A stretch of DNA of 64,000 bases from Arachis hypogaea (GCF_003086295.3 NC_092052.1:71216910-71280909); one strand, 5' to 3'; numbered from the stretch's first letter, positions 1 to 11,396 are shown. Made by a program: numbers and translations. Notes: generated by a model not told the origin, from the sequence alone.

Positions 1-46
1 CTGTTGATTTGGGAGTAGCTTTCTCTTTTCCTTTCTTGGAGGCCAT
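1..46 (-). CDS. T1 third ORF, first 15 codons (runs off the window)
   Basis: The minus strand has an ATG at 46 followed by an open frame beginning MASKKGKEKATPKST. A lysine-rich start of this kind is also seen at the third ORF of T9 (MAPKAGETSRKRKGK) and in the remnant in T11 (ATKKGGKKK), which supports the start. The position, after pol and before the 3' LTR, is that of the envelope-like ORF in Athila elements. The ATG sits one base after a pyrimidine-rich CCCTTTTTCAG, a likely splice acceptor. Only 15 codons are visible, so the product itself cannot be identified here. Confidence 0.5.
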   Translation of the reverse strand, partial: MASKKGKEKATPKST

Positions 47-837
47 TCTGAAAAAGGGAAGAGAAAGTAAATTAAATTCAAAGAGATAGAGCAAGGAAGA
101 GAATGGAAAAGGGTGGTTATGAATGCACAGTAAAAGGTAAATGATGTTATCACATGGTCATGACTACATGTGAAAAGTCATCAATGGAAAATAGTTAGTG
201 CATATGAGGACAAGTGAATGCAAGGTGTTTATTGGCATGCTGGCAAAGGCATGAGTAGCATAGATCAAGCATCACTCGTAACAAACCATCACGTTTGTAT
301 TGACAATTATTTATAACGAATAAAATATAAAAGGGGTTTTGTGAAAAATGGGCATTTAATAGTATAGTAGAATAACGGAGAAAAGTGCAAAATATCATAT
401 GGGCTTTTTCACAAACACATAGCATGCATGGTGAAATAATGTATGGAAAGTATTAAATTGAACATGCAAGCAACCCTTTAAAAAGTAATATATAATTGCC
501 AAACAAATTTAGAACAATCCACAAGCATATAATGAGAAATAATGACTCAAATAAATTTCTAACACCAAGTAAAAAGTAAGAAAATATGAATAATGAAAGT
601 AAAAAGAAAAGAAAAGAAGATAACATAGAAAAAATAAGAAGAAAAATAGAAAAGTAAGGAGAGAAGAAGAAAAAGAAAACCTTGTTAATGGGGGAGAGAG
701 AGAGAGAGTGAGGGTGTAAAAAGTAAGAAAGAAGGAAGAAGGAAGAAGGGAGGAAGAAGAAATAAGGAGGGAAAAGAGAAAATAGGATTTGAGGAGAAAA
801 AGATAAGATAAGTGGCAAATCAGGGAAGTTGTGCGGC
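47..837 (-). other. T1 AT-rich region upstream of third ORF, probable intron
   Basis: About 0.8 kb of AT-rich sequence with a long purine-rich stretch on the plus strand (about 590-800), so pyrimidine-rich in the element's sense. It ends in CCCTTTTTCAG at 48-60, directly before the third ORF. The open frames across 453-841 are low-complexity and not convincing. I see no clear donor; AACAAG/GTTTTC near 690 is a weak candidate. Confidence 0.4.
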
Positions 838-1350
838 GCAATCGACGTGGTCGCGTGGGGAACGCGGTCGCGCGACTTGCGCTGATACTGATTGACGCGG
901 TCGCGTGACCCGTTTTATGCCACTGGCGCGAGGGCAGCCTTGCACTCGCAGAACTCTCTGTTCAAAATCATTAATTGCCAAATATTGGGTGACGCGATCG
1001 CGTGGGGCATGCGATCGCATAAGTGGCCATTAGAAGGATATGACGTGGTCGCGTCGGTCACGCGGCCGCGTGGGAAGGATTGTGCGTTCAGCACCAATCC
1101 AGCACCACTCTAGCACAACTTTCGGTCGTTCACCCTTTTGACGTCGAATTCTAGGGCACGCGGCCGTGTGGGTCACGCGGTCGCATGGGAGGCCAATGTT
1201 CCCATGTGACGCAGACGCGTCGGCGACGCGGTCGCGTGGAGCAATTTGTGCCATTGGCACGCCTCCAGCCACGCTCCTACGTGACTCTCTGTTTGTTTTT
1301 ATTTTCTCCCATCTCCTTGCGACGCGGACGCGTCAATGATGCGGTCGCGT
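838..1350. repeat. T1 spacer cluster of CpG-rich dyad motifs (ACGCG-GT-CGCGT type)
   Basis: Around a dozen or more imperfect copies of a short inverted repeat with ACGCG and CGCGT arms around a 2-base centre, for example near 845, 868, 897, 990, 1044, 1157, 1213 and 1320. The same unit recurs in the T1 5' LTR at 8160-8352. The cluster lies between integrase and the third ORF, a position also used in T9, T10 and T11 with different units. Confidence 0.7.
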
Positions 1351-1480
1351 CGCGTAACCCCCCCTTTTTTTTTAAAAAAAAAATAAAAGTATGTAAATGT
1401 AGATGCACGAAATGTACTAATAAAGAGAAGAGTTATTAAATAGAAAAAACTAAAAATAAAGAAAAGAACGATCATACCAT

Positions 1481-1531
1481 GGTGGGTTGTCTCCCACCTA
1501 GCACTTTGCTTTAACGTCCGTAAGTTGGACG
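1481..1531 (-). promoter_or_regulatory. Two-hairpin module downstream of T1 pol
   Basis: On the minus strand, hairpin 1 pairs CGTCC (1531-1527) with GGACG (1519-1515) around a 7-base loop. Hairpin 2 pairs GGTGGG (1498-1493) with CCCACC (1486-1481) around AGACAA. The spacer is 16 bases. It begins 11 bases after the pol stop. Homologous modules are at 20245-20292, 35698-35746, 49323-49370, 58115-58164 and 61694-61744, with compensatory changes in the stems. Function unknown; export, packaging or translation control of element RNA are guesses. Confidence 0.65.
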
Positions 1532-1541
1532 CTCCATTAGC

Positions 1542-2951
1542 TCACTCTTCGGCTATGTGAGGATCTTCCAAGAAGAAGATCTCGAGCTCCTTGTTTTTCT
1601 GCATCCTCTCTCCATGGTACAGCTTTAAATGATGTCCATTAACTTTGATAAGTTCAGAGCTTGAAGGATGGCTTAGGTGATAAACTCCGTACTGTTCGGC
1701 CTTCTCTACTGTGTATGGACCATCCCATCTTGATCTCAACTTGCCTGGCATGAGTCTCAGTCGAGATTTGTAAAGGAGGAGTAAGTCCCCAGGTTGGAAC
1801 TCTTTTCTCTTAATGTGCTGATCATGTACAGCCTTTATCTTCTCCTTGTATAGTCTGGAGTTCTCATAAGCTTCTAGGCGAAGGCTTTCCAATTCTTGCA
1901 GTTGCAATTTCCTTTCAGCTCCGGCTTCCTCAATTCCCATGTTGCACTCCTTTACTGCCCAAAAGGCTTTGTGCTCGACTTCAACAGGGAGATGACAAGC
2001 TTTTCCATAGACTAAGCGAAAAGGACTCATCCCAATGGGTGTCTTGTATGCGGTTCTGTATGCCCAAAGTGCATCTTGTAGCCTGGTGCTCCAATCTCTT
2101 CAATGAGGTTTGACTATCTTCTGCAAGATACACTTTATCTCTCTGTTTGACACCTCGGCTTGCCCATTAGTCTGAGGATGGTATGCTGTTGCAACTTTAT
2201 GATTTATTCCATGCTTTTTCATTAATCCTGTTAGTCTCCTGTTACAAAAATGGGTGCCTTGATCGCTCACGATTGCTCGTGGTGATCCAAAGCGACAAAT
2301 AATGTGGTTTCTCACAAAGGAAATAACAGTGTTAGCATCATCAGTGCGGGTAGGAATTGCTTCCACCCATTTGGAAACATAATCTACAGCTAACAATATA
2401 TAAAAATAACCATTAGAATTTGGAAATGGACCCATGAAGTCAATGCCCCAAACGTCAAAAATTTCACAGAAAAGCATAATTTGTTGAGGCATCTCATCTT
2501 TCCTGGATATATTACCAAATTTTTGGCATGAGAAACAAGATCTACAAAATTCAGCAGCGTCTCTAAAAAGTGTAGGCCACCAGAATCCACAGTCTAAGAT
2601 TTTTCTAGCTGTTCTTTGAGGGCCAAAATGTCCTCCACTCTGAGATGAGTGACAGGCCTCTAAGATGGACTGGAATTCTGATTGAGGAACACACCGTCTG
2701 ATTACCTGGTCAGCGTCACATCTCCATAAATATGGGTCATCCCATATATAATATTTAGACTCGCTTTTCAGCTTGCCTCTTTGATGCTTAGAAAAGTTTG
2801 GAGGAAAAGTGTGGCTAACTAGATAATTAGCTACAGGTGCATACCAAGGGACTACCTCGGATACTGCTTGCAGGTTATCAAATGGGAAATTATCAGCTAT
2901 AGGAGTGGGGTCATCTGAAATGTGCTCAAGGCGACTCAAGTGGTCTGCCAC
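1542..2951 (-). pseudogene. T1 integrase (zinc-binding HHCC, DDE core, GPY-type C-terminal module)
   Basis: Integrase joins the cDNA to host DNA. In order the reading has the RNase H to integrase linker ([11 protein letters not shown]), a zinc-binding domain with HSSQSGGH and CRSCFSCQ, the catalytic core with [17 protein letters not shown] and GQAEVSNRE (the D, D and E residues all present), and a C-terminal module with [12 protein letters not shown] and [10 protein letters not shown]. The frame is interrupted by a TGA near 2100 and a shift before 2030. Close to full length for an Athila integrase. The stop at 1542 is followed by the two-hairpin module. Confidence 0.92.
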
Positions 2952-2959
2952 TAAATTCT

Positions 2960-4536
2960 GGTTACCACTCCTATCCTTAATTTCTAAATCAAATTCTTGT
3001 AATAGCAGTATCCAATGTATAAGCCTTAGTTTGGACTCCTTTTTTTAGCTAATAGATACTTTAGAGCTGCGTGGTCCGAGTACACTACTACCTTCGTACC
3101 AAGTAAATAGGCTCAGAATTTATCCAGAGCAAAAACAATAGCAAGAAGCTCTTTCTCAGTAGTAGTGTAATTGGATTGTGCTGCATCTAGAGTTTTAGAC
3201 GCATAAGCGATAACAAAAGGGTCCTTACCTTCACGCTGAGCCAATGCTGCTCCTACTGCATGGTTAGAAGCGTTGCACATTATTTCGAATGGCTGGCTCC
3301 AGTCTGGTCCTCTCACAATTGGAGCTTGAGTCAGGGCAGTTTTCAGCTTAACAAATGCTTATTTTCAATCTTCACTGAACTCGAACTCAATATCCTTCTG
3401 CAGTAGTCTGGATAAGGGAAGTGCTACCTTACTGAAGTCCTTAATGAATCTCCTGTAAAAACCTGCATGGCCAAGGAACGAGCGGACTTCCCTCACAGAA
3501 GAGGGGTAAAGTAAACTAGAAATAACATCCACCTTTGTTGAATCTACAGAAATGCCAGTATTAGACACAACATGTCCTAGTACAATCCCTTGTTTAACCA
3601 TAAAGTGACATGTTTCAAAATTTAATACAAGGTTTACACTGACACATCTATCTAATACTCTAGATAATCCATCTAAGCAAAGACTAAAGGAATCGCCATA
3701 AACACTAAAATCATCCATAAAAACTTCCATACAGTCCTCAATAAGATCAGAGAAAAGACTCATCATGCACCTTTGGAAGGTAGCGGTGCATTGCACAAGC
3801 CAAAGGGCATTCTCTTGTAAGCATAAGTCCCAAAAGGGCATGTAAAAGTAGTCTTTTCCTGATCCTCAGGAGCTATATGAATCTGGAAATAACCTGTGTA
3901 ACCATCTAGAAAATAATAATGTGATTTACGTGACAGGCGATCCAGCATTTGATCAATGAATGGAAGAGGATAGTGATCCTTATGGGTTGCTTGGTTGAGG
4001 TGTCTGTAGTCAATGTAGACCCTCCAAGCGTTCTGTGCTCTGGTTGCTATGAGCTCTCCATGCTCATTCTTCACTGTAGTGACTCCAGACTTCTTTGGTA
4101 CTACTTGTAGTGGGCTTACCCATTCACTGTCTGAGATGGGATAGATGATCTGCCTCCAGTAGTCTGGTCACTTCCTTTTGACAACCTCTAAGATAGTGGG
4201 GTTCAGTCTTCTCTGGGGTTGACGAACGGGCCTTGCTCCCTCTTCTAAAAATATTCTATGCTCACATACTTGAGGGTTGATGCCTACTATATCTGCCAAA
4301 CTCCACCCAATTGCCTTCTTGTGCTTCCTCATCACACTAAGTAACTGCTCTTCTTGTTGAGAAGTGAGTTCCCTTGCAATGATAACTGGACACTGTTGCT
4401 TGTCCTCAAGGTAAGAATATTTGAGGTGTGGAGGAAGGGGTTTTAATTCTAACTTCTGGTCATGGTCAAGCTCTGGGTTGTTTGGAGCTGGCAACAATGG
4501 GAAAGCACTGTCATTGTCTTCTGACAATGTCCCCAC
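2960..4536 (-). pseudogene. T1 reverse transcriptase and RNase H
   Basis: RT copies element RNA into DNA, and RNase H removes the RNA strand. The RT begins with the linker before RQPQRRLNP, then YRHLNQATHKDHYPLPF, FLDGYTGYFQI, FTCPFGTYAYKRMPFG and the catalytic FMDDFSVYG, all typical of Athila. The thumb (FLGHAGFYRRFIKDFS) leads into an RNase H-like domain with YASKTLDAAQ and TTTEKELLAIVFA. The first RNase H motif reads CNAS where CDAS is usual, so one catalytic Asp is probably lost. Frame changes near 3765 and 3350 and a stop near 4168 break the gene. Confidence 0.92.
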
Positions 4537-4542
4537 ACTTGG

Positions 4543-5349
4543 ACCTTGTCCTGTGTGCTTCTCTTCTAACTCCTCCTAGGGAACTTTAGCCACGGTTTCA
4601 TCTATAATGTCACACTGGAAGATAGAATGATCTTCTGAAGGGTGCTTCATAACTCCATTCAGATTGAAACTTACTAATCGGCCATCTATTTCAAAAGAGT
4701 ATGTTCCTGAAAAAGCATTCAATTTGGACTTAGATGTCTTCAGGAATGGTCTTCCAAGTAGGATTGATGATGGCTTCTCTGAGTCATTTTAGGGCATCTC
4801 CAGAATATAAAAATCAGTGGGGAATGTGAGTCCCTTAATGCCCACTAATACATCTTCAGCAACTCCAACCACTGTAATAATGCTCTTATCTGCTAACACA
4901 AAACGAGCTGCCGACCTTTTTAAGGGAGGGAGCCTCAAAATATCATATATAGACAAAGGCATTATACTCACACATGCTCCTAAATCACACATGCAGTTAG
5001 AAATTATCACACCACCAATAATACAATTAACCATAGAAGGACCTGGGTTACTACACTTTTCAGGTAAAGCTCCCATTAAAGCAGATATGGAACTACCTAA
5101 AGAAATAGTTTCTAATTCATTAATTTTGTCTTTATGTATACATAAATCTTTTAGAAACTTTGCATATTTAGGTACCTGTTGAATAACATAAAAAAGAGGA
5201 ACAGTTACCTCAACCTTTTTGAATATCTCTACCATTTTGGGATCAGGTTCCAGCTGCTTTCTGGGCTTCCTTGCAAGTTGTAGAAATGGGATAAGAGTGG
5301 TGTCTTCTGCAGTATCTGTGCCCTGTGGTGCTTCCTTTTGTGGTTGCAC
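4543..5349 (-). pseudogene. T1 retropepsin-type aspartic protease and linker to RT
   Basis: The protease cleaves the polyprotein. The active-site motif DLGACVSIMPL follows the conserved CIIGGVIISNCMC strand, and the domain continues to FPTDFYILEMP. A stop at 4789 interrupts the frame just before the conserved LLGRPFL segment. The catalytic Asp is present. The N-terminal part (KYAKFLKDL and following) is the usual Athila gag-protease linker. Confidence 0.88.
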
Positions 5350-5451
5350 TTCTTCTTTTTCAGCTATGTCCTATATGTCCTCTTCCTCTTCAGCATCTTC
5401 TATTTCCACTACCTCCTCAGCTGAGGCGTGCTCTGGTAGGGTTGGCTCCTC

Positions 5452-7043
5452 CTAATTCCTCTCCTGAAGTGTGGTTCCGGACCTCAGGGTGATGGTATTA
5501 ATGCCACCCTTGGGATTGGGTAATGGTTGAGAGGGGATTCTACTGGAGCTCAAAGGTTGGTTATTGGAGTTATTCATTGATCCAATCTGTGAGACAAGAG
5601 CTTGTAGAGTAGCGTTCAGACCATTTAGAGTGGCATTAATGTTATTTTCCATGGTCTGTTGTCTCGGATCAATGGATTGTAGTAAATCATCATTAGAAGA
5701 TGAGGAAGGATAAGTAATTTGAGAGGTCTACTGTTGGGTATTCTATGGTCCTTGGGACTGTCTCAGGTGAGGTGCTCTGTAAGGCTGATTCTGGTTCTGC
5801 TGCCTATTGTTGTTATTATTCCACCTCTGATTTCCCTGATTGTCTCTGCCTCCTCAGTTGTTGTTGTTGTCCCTCCAATTCTGGTTAGAATTGTCCTGCC
5901 ATCCATGGTTGTAGTTGCCACCTTGATTGTACCCTTGGTTGGGGCGGTCATAGATGTTATGAGTGGCTGCTAGGTGTTGTCTTCTTGCTGGAGCTGCGGA
6001 CACTCATCAGTATAGTGGCTATAATCAGCACAGATTTTGCAAACTCTCTGTGGGAGTAACTGTTGGTTTTGCTGTGGTGGAGAGGGTTGAGCTTGCTGAA
6101 CTTGTTGTTGATTCAATTGCATATGCTTAAGCAAGTTGGTCATTTCACAAATACTCTGAGTCAAAGCAGCAGTCTCTCTACTAGAGGATACTTCTGCAAC
6201 GGCTTTTGAACGGCCTTGTTTCTGCCTGTGATTTCGAGTAGATTCAGCTAAGTCACTGATCAATTGCCATGCCTCGTCAGTGGTCTTGTACTTTTTCATA
6301 GACCCATTGCTAGCACTTTCCAATGTGGTCTTATCTTGGGGCCTCATGCCTTGTGTGACGTAACCGAGTAATACTATCTTGTCAATCATATGGTGGGGGC
6401 ATGCTTCCAGAAGATTATTGAAGCGCTCCCAGTATTCATAGAGAGTCTCAGATTCATCCTGAACAATCATGGAAATGTCTTTCCTCAGTTTATCAGTAAC
6501 TTTGGCTGGAAAGAATTTTTCCAAGAATTCTCTTCTCAGTGTATCCCAGTTGGATAAAGTTGCTGCTGGTTGAGTGTAGTACCACTCTCTTGCCTTCCCC
6601 TCAAGACAAAACGGGAAAGCTTTCAGTAAAATTGAAGTTTCATCTGCACCATAATGCCTGACGGTAGAACAGGCTGCTTGAAAATCTCTCAGGTGCTTGA
6701 TAGGCTCTTGAGCAGGCAAGCCATGAAACTTGGGCATCAAATTGAGCAGTGCGGTCTTTATTTCAAAGTCTGTAGTCACCGCTGGGTGATGTGCTTGAAA
6801 TGGTTGCATTGTAAAATCAGGGGCTCCAGCCTCCTGGATAGTAACTCTCCTAGCTGCTGCCATATTACCTGCACGTAAATCAACCAAATCAGTAGAACGG
6901 GGGCTGGTTTCTTTCTCAAGTGAGGTTTCAGATCCGCCCTCAGAGAGGACTAACCGACGCCGAGCTTGCCTTATTCGTGAAATAGTTCTTTCAATCTCAA
7001 GATCGAATACTAGCAAGTTTGGATCAGGAAGTGAACGTGTCAT
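5452..7043 (-). pseudogene. T1 gag with CCHC zinc knuckle
   Basis: Gag forms the particle and packages RNA. From the ATG at 7043 the frame holds the Retrotrans_gag core (FHGLPAQEPIKHLRDF, WDTLRREFLEKFFP, ESLYEYWERF-like stretch) and then a zinc knuckle CKICADYSHYTDEC at about 6040-6000, fitting C-x2-C-x4-H-x4-C. The intact frame ends at 5970. The C-terminal part continues through frameshifts to the Athila-typical PNPKGGINTITLRSG segment at 5452-5652. The start lies 93 bases from the primer site, as expected for the first ORF. Confidence 0.9.
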
Positions 7044-7135
7044 CTAATGAAAGAAACAAGCAGCTCATGGTAGCAAGATAAAATAAAATACAAATAAATA
7101 AAATCTAATTAATAACTTTAGCACTCTATTGCAAC

Positions 7136-7153
7136 TCCCTGGCAATGGCGCCA
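7136..7153 (-). other. T1 primer binding site, tRNA-Asp type
   Basis: On the minus strand the 18 bases read TGGCGCCATTGCCAGGGA, matching the complement of the plant tRNA-Asp 3' end with two mismatches. It lies 5 bases inside the 5' LTR boundary. Confidence 0.9.
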
Positions 7154-7158
7154 AAAAT

Positions 7159-8638
7159 TGACGTGGCAGAAATTGGCTAATTAAGAATTGATATAAGTCG
7201 TGCGTTGCAAGTATAGTTCTTAACCAACCAGAAATTCGCTTATCAATTTAGAAAGGTTGTCACAAAAATTAAAATTTAAAATATGGGGAGTATGAATCCC
7301 AGGTCGTCTCCCAACGAGTTGCAGAAAGGTGTGCTATTTTATTAATCAAATATTTTCAGAAAAAGTTTGAGTTGAATAAACAGGAAATTAAATTGGAGAA
7401 ATTAAGTAATTTAAATAAAAGCCTTGACTGGGAGTAGATTAGTTGGAAGCCCTATTCTTGTTGCAGTACTCTCAAGATTAATTGATAATTGAAGATCGTT
7501 CTATTTAGTTATCCCTTACTAAATAAGGGAAAGTCAAACTAGTTGGAATGATGTTTCTACTCACAAGTCCCAATCCGCTTACTTGGAAGGATTGGCGTTA
7601 GTGACTAGAGAGCCATCCAACAATAAACCCAATTACAATTTCTCCTTTGAACATTCTAACTCAAGGGTTCCTTTCAATCAACTCCCCATCAAGTCAAGGA
7701 ACTACTCGCTCATTGTGAATGTAGAACTCGTAACATAGGAAAGGGAATTAAAGAAAGACATGATAAATAAAACTCAAAGAAATTAATTAAAAATAAAAGT
7801 AACTCTTGTATTAATAAATTCTAAAATAATCCAATAGTAAAATTGAGTAAATTAAAGGACATGGAAGAGTAAATCCAAGTAAAGAAAACGAACTAGAATG
7901 ACGAAGTCTTGATGAGGTAATAACTCTTCTCAATATCCCAATGCAAAGAGCAATTGAAATAAAAATCCTAAGAACTATGAATGTGTAGAAAGAAAGCCTA
8001 GAGGAGGAGTAAAACTAGATCTAAAAACTAAAAATTGTGTAGAATGAATGTTGTCTTTGGTTTCTGCATGTCCTCTGGCTCTAGTCGGCTTTTCCGGGCC
8101 GAAAACTGGGTCAAAACAGGGCCCAAAATCGGCCCCAGCAAATTCTGCAGATTATGCAGATCGCGCATGTCATACGATCGCGTCATTCATGAGGACGCGT
8201 CATGCGGCGTTTTGCTTTGCCACGTGGGCGTGTCGTCCACGCCTCCGCGTCACTTGTGCTATTCCAATCCGCGCGGTCGCGTGAGCCATGCGACCGCGTC
8301 ACTGTGATTTCCTCTCTTCCGTGCGGTTGCGTGAGCCATGCGGCCGTGTCACTTCTCGCTGGTCATCTCCTTAATTTCTTGTGTTCCTTCCATTTTTTGC
8401 AAGCTTCCTTTCCAATCTCCAACTCATTCATGCCCTGTAAAGCCTGAAATACTTAATCGAATGGAATAAAGGAGAATTAAAATACATAATTAAAATTCTC
8501 TAGGAAGCAAGTTTTCAATCATGTAATAATTTTAGGAAGGAAATATAAATGCATGCTAATCATATGAATAAGTGGGTAAAGATCATGATAAAACCACACA
8601 ATTAAACACATTATAAACCATAAAATAGTGGTTTATTA
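7159..8638 (-). repeat. T1 5' LTR (about 1480 bp)
   Basis: In the element's orientation the LTR runs from TAATAAACCAC (TG eroded to TA) at 8638 to TGCCACGTCA at 7159, directly before the primer site. It carries a CpG-rich palindrome cluster. No clear TATA box was found. Its head resembles the LTR heads of T2 and T11 (TGATAAACCCC), so these families are related. Confidence 0.8.
8160..8352. repeat. CpG dyad cluster in T1 LTR
   Basis: Repeated GCGGTCGCGTG and CCACGCCTCCGCGTC-like units with dyad symmetry, the same family as the cluster at 838-1350 in the spacer of this element. Confidence 0.6.
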
Positions 8639-9093
8639 GGCACCATCGGTGTGTATGCATACTATGCATGTGCATGCCCCTTATATCATTTCGAAGCCAT
8701 GGATGTTAGCTTTCCAACGCAACTGGAACCGCATCATTTGGACCTCTGAAGCTCAAGTTATTGTCGATTGAGTGCGAAGAGGTCGGCTTGACAGCTTTTG
8801 CGATTCCTTCATTTCTTCATGAGTTCTCCACTTTTACATGCTTTTCCTTCATTCCCTTGATCCAATCCTTGCCTCCTAAATCTGAAATCACTTAACAAAC
8901 ATATCAAGGCACCTAATGGAATCAAGATAAATTAAATTTAACTATTGTAAGACCTAAAAAGCATGTTTTCACTCTTAAGCACAATTAAAGGAGAAGTTAT
9001 AAAACCATGCTATTTCATTGGATAAATGTGGGTAAAAGATCATAAAATCCCCTAAATTAAGCACAAGATAAACCCTACAAATGGGGTTTATCA
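8639..9093 (-). repeat. T2: head of a T11-type LTR, interrupted by T1
   Basis: The minus-strand reading from 9093 (TGATAAACCCCATTTG) follows the T11 LTR at 58166 closely for about 450 bases, up to the CGATGGT region. The fragment then abuts the T1 LTR at 8638, which suggests T1 inserted into this LTR; the rest would lie left of the window. At 9093 it abuts T3 sequence. Confidence 0.75.
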
Positions 9094-9414
9094 ACTGGCC
9101 CTTGATGATGACAAGACTCCTGCTCCTGACTCGAAGGCCAAAGCTTCTGTGGCCCCTTCTGCTGAAGCTACCTGATCTGAGGCTGACCCTGATGTGGAGA
9201 TCCTGAATGGTCTAGATTGTGTCGTCGGGGCCGTTCCTATTTCGGTTATTCCTCCATCTCCTCAAGATGCGGTGACGGAAGCGAAGTTGGATCCCTTATG
9301 ACCTCTCATTTTATTGCTTTTTCGATTATGTGTTGATGCGGTCTGACCTGTGGACCTTTGAACTATTTTCATTGTAATATTCTAGGTTGTTCTCTGACAT
9401 TTATGGTTGCTTTG
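9094..9414 (-). mobile_element. T3 fragment: distal 3' region of the Tat-like element
   Basis: This stretch is the left flank of T4, whose right flank at 27342 is the 3' region of the T3 pol. Continuity across T4 is inferred from this position and from similar flanking bases (CTTTG before, CTTCT after). It contains an ORF remnant on the plus strand, antisense to T3 pol. Confidence 0.5.
9101..9301 (+). pseudogene. Remnant of a plus-strand ORF, antisense to T3 pol
   Basis: Sixty-seven codons read LDDDKTPAPDSKAKASVAP, one TGA, then an acidic stretch to a stop at 9301. I recognise no domain. Tat-lineage elements are known to carry extra ORFs, often antisense, between pol and the 3' LTR, and the location and strand fit such an ORF's C-terminal end. 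The upstream part is cut off by T2. This could also be chance coding potential. Confidence 0.35.
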
Positions 9415-9714
9415 TGATGCATTCGCATTTTAGCTAGATTAGCTAGTTAGTTTAATTTGTTTTAGTTTAGTTTCATGCATTTTAATCAAAATAAACAAGC
9501 ACTTAGATGGATTCTCTCATCATACATTGATATGTTAAGAACTACGTCAATTTTATTCAATTTCATGCGGACAATTCAAGAAAAGTATGAATGAGTGAGT
9601 TATCTAAAGTTAGTTGCTCAAGAGACAGAGCTTTGATGTATTGCTATTTTGTTTTGTGATTATGACAGGGGAGAAGAGCACCAAATGTCCTTCAAGAACA
9701 CCTCACAGCCAATA

Positions 9715-10135
9715 GCGCTACGCTCGCTTGAGCTTTCAGAATGCTACGTTCTCCTACAGCATAATCCTTGGCGCTACGCTTTCTTTACCACAGCGCTACG
9801 TTCTTCAACAAAGAGCGCCTGCGATACGGAATTGGGAAAATTTAGCTGGCGACGCGTACGCGTGGGTGACGCGTACGCATGAAGGTGATATTTTGAAGAT
9901 CGCGCGTATGCGTGAGCGACGCGTACGCGTGAGAGCAACATTTTTTAACAAGCATGCGTACGCGTGGATGATGCGTGCGCGTGGGAGAGCACTCTTGGCA
10001 CAAATGCTGCACTCTCCTGGAGAGTGCTGAAGATGACGCGTATGCGGAGGTGATGCGTACGCGTCACAAGTGCCAAAATGTTGAACGACGCGTACGCGTG
10101 GGTGCATGAGCGCTCCGCTCCCCTCAAGAATGCTA
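9715..10135. repeat. Palindrome cluster in T4 5' LTR
   Basis: Two unit types are mixed: GAGCG-NNN-CGCTC forms (GCGCTACGCT near 9716, 9771, 9801) and ACGCGTACGCGT forms (9850, 9869, 9918, 9956, 10086 and others). It ends about 90 bases upstream of the TATA box. Confidence 0.75.
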
Positions 10136-10220
10136 CGTTCTCCTGGAGCAGAATATTCCACCAACCAAAAAGCCCATTTTGAAGAGTTTCCAAGTACACC
10201 TGAAGAAGAAAGTACACTAG

Positions 10221-10229
10221 TATAAATAG
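10221..10229 (+). promoter_or_regulatory. T4 LTR TATA box
   Basis: TATAAATAG, downstream of the palindrome cluster and upstream of a T-rich stretch. Matching boxes are at 24334 in T5 and, as TATAAATTG, at 26176 in the T4 3' LTR. Confidence 0.7.
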
Positions 10230-11396
10230 ATGGCATCTTGAATTATTAGTGACTTCTTCTGGAGCTTCTTTTTCAGCTTTTTTTTCTTTTAGATGGTTTT
10301 TTTTTGTACTTTTGCACGTTTGAATTTTACTTTCCGCGGAGACTCTGATCACTTTTCCAGTTTCGTTTCTGTTTATAGTTTTATTTTCTTTTCCCTTTTC
10401 TATGTTTAGTTTAATTTTCAGTTTTGAAATTCTGTTTGAACTTAGAGCTATGAATCACTAAACCGCATTTTCACTAGGGGAGGAGCTTTGTTGGTTGGAA
10501 TGAATTAATACTTTTTCTTTTCTTCTCAATTCAAGTTGATCTGTCTAAGAGGAAACTCTTGTGCTTCACAGACTCAATTACTATCGAGAGAGGGATTGAA
10601 TCTATTTGAATTGTGTGATGAACTTGAGAAAGGAGTCACAGAAATTCAGTTTGGAGTTAATCCTCTCATAATTTTCTTGATTGATATATTCTTGATCGGT
10701 ATGTGAGATGTAACCACCCTAAATTGAGATCATGAGAGTTGTGTGGCATTTAGGATTAGAAATTGATCTTCACCTCTTCCCATGAGCAATTAGATCAAAA
10801 GATTGGCAATTGTTTGTGATAAGAGAAATTGAATCAACAAGAGATTGGTATCCAATTACTCTCAATCCTCCATAGATCTATTCACATGATTGACAAGGAA
10901 TTGATCACCATTAATTCATGAGAAATCAATATCTCTGATCCCTAGTGATCTCACCCATCATAAATCTTTATTTCTATTCTTTTGAATTTCTAATTGCCCA
11001 CTACTTGATTCCCCTGTTTACATTTCTGTAATTTATCATTTCTGCCATTTATATTTCAGCTCTACTTTCTTGTAATTTAAGCTTCTGTTATTTACATTTT
11101 AGTTTCCACTTTCTTGCACTTTAAGTTTCTGTTATTATATTCCCAGCCATTTAATTCATTCTCTTTTACTTTCAGTCATTTCAATTCCTTGTCCTTTATA
11201 GTTATGCACTTTACTTTCATGTTAAATATATCAAGAAATCACAAATTGTGTGCCCAACTAAACCACCATTTAACTGAAGTTGCCTAATCTACCAATATTC
11301 GTGGGATCGACCTCACTCTTGTGAGTCTTACTACTTGATGCGATTCGGTATACTTGCCGGCAATTACGTGAAAAAAAATTTTCCATATCAAGTTTT

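Larger units (their letters stand above)
1..8638 (-). mobile_element. T1: autonomous Athila-like Ty3/gypsy LTR retrotransposon, 3' LTR outside window
   Basis: Reading on the minus strand the order is 5' LTR, tRNA-Asp primer site, gag, protease, reverse transcriptase, RNase H, integrase, two-hairpin module, CpG-rich spacer and the start of a third ORF. This order and the sequence motifs fit the Athila lineage of Ty3/gypsy. Every coding part carries stops or frameshifts, so the copy is dead. It appears to have inserted into the LTR of T2, whose head remains at 8639-9093. The 3' LTR and the target duplication lie left of the window, so full length cannot be judged. Confidence 0.9.
9415..11390 (+). 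repeat. T4 5' LTR
   Basis: About 1976 bp from TGATGCATTCGC to CCATATCA, followed by a tRNA-Asp primer site. It has palindrome clusters, a TATA box at 10221 and a long U5 region. Confidence 0.88.

Noticed and set aside
453..841. Two overlapping minus-strand frames of 110-121 codons, rich in Phe, Leu and Ser
   Set aside because: Low-complexity translation of a purine/pyrimidine-biased stretch; no motif, and the region fits an intron or untranslated region of T1.
9728..10236. Long frames on both strands across the ACGCGTACGCGT array
   Set aside because: The CpG repeats lack stop codons, so they open frames on both strands. The same effect appears at 14646-15116, 15394-16051, 22109-22613, 57341-57924 and 61724-62326.
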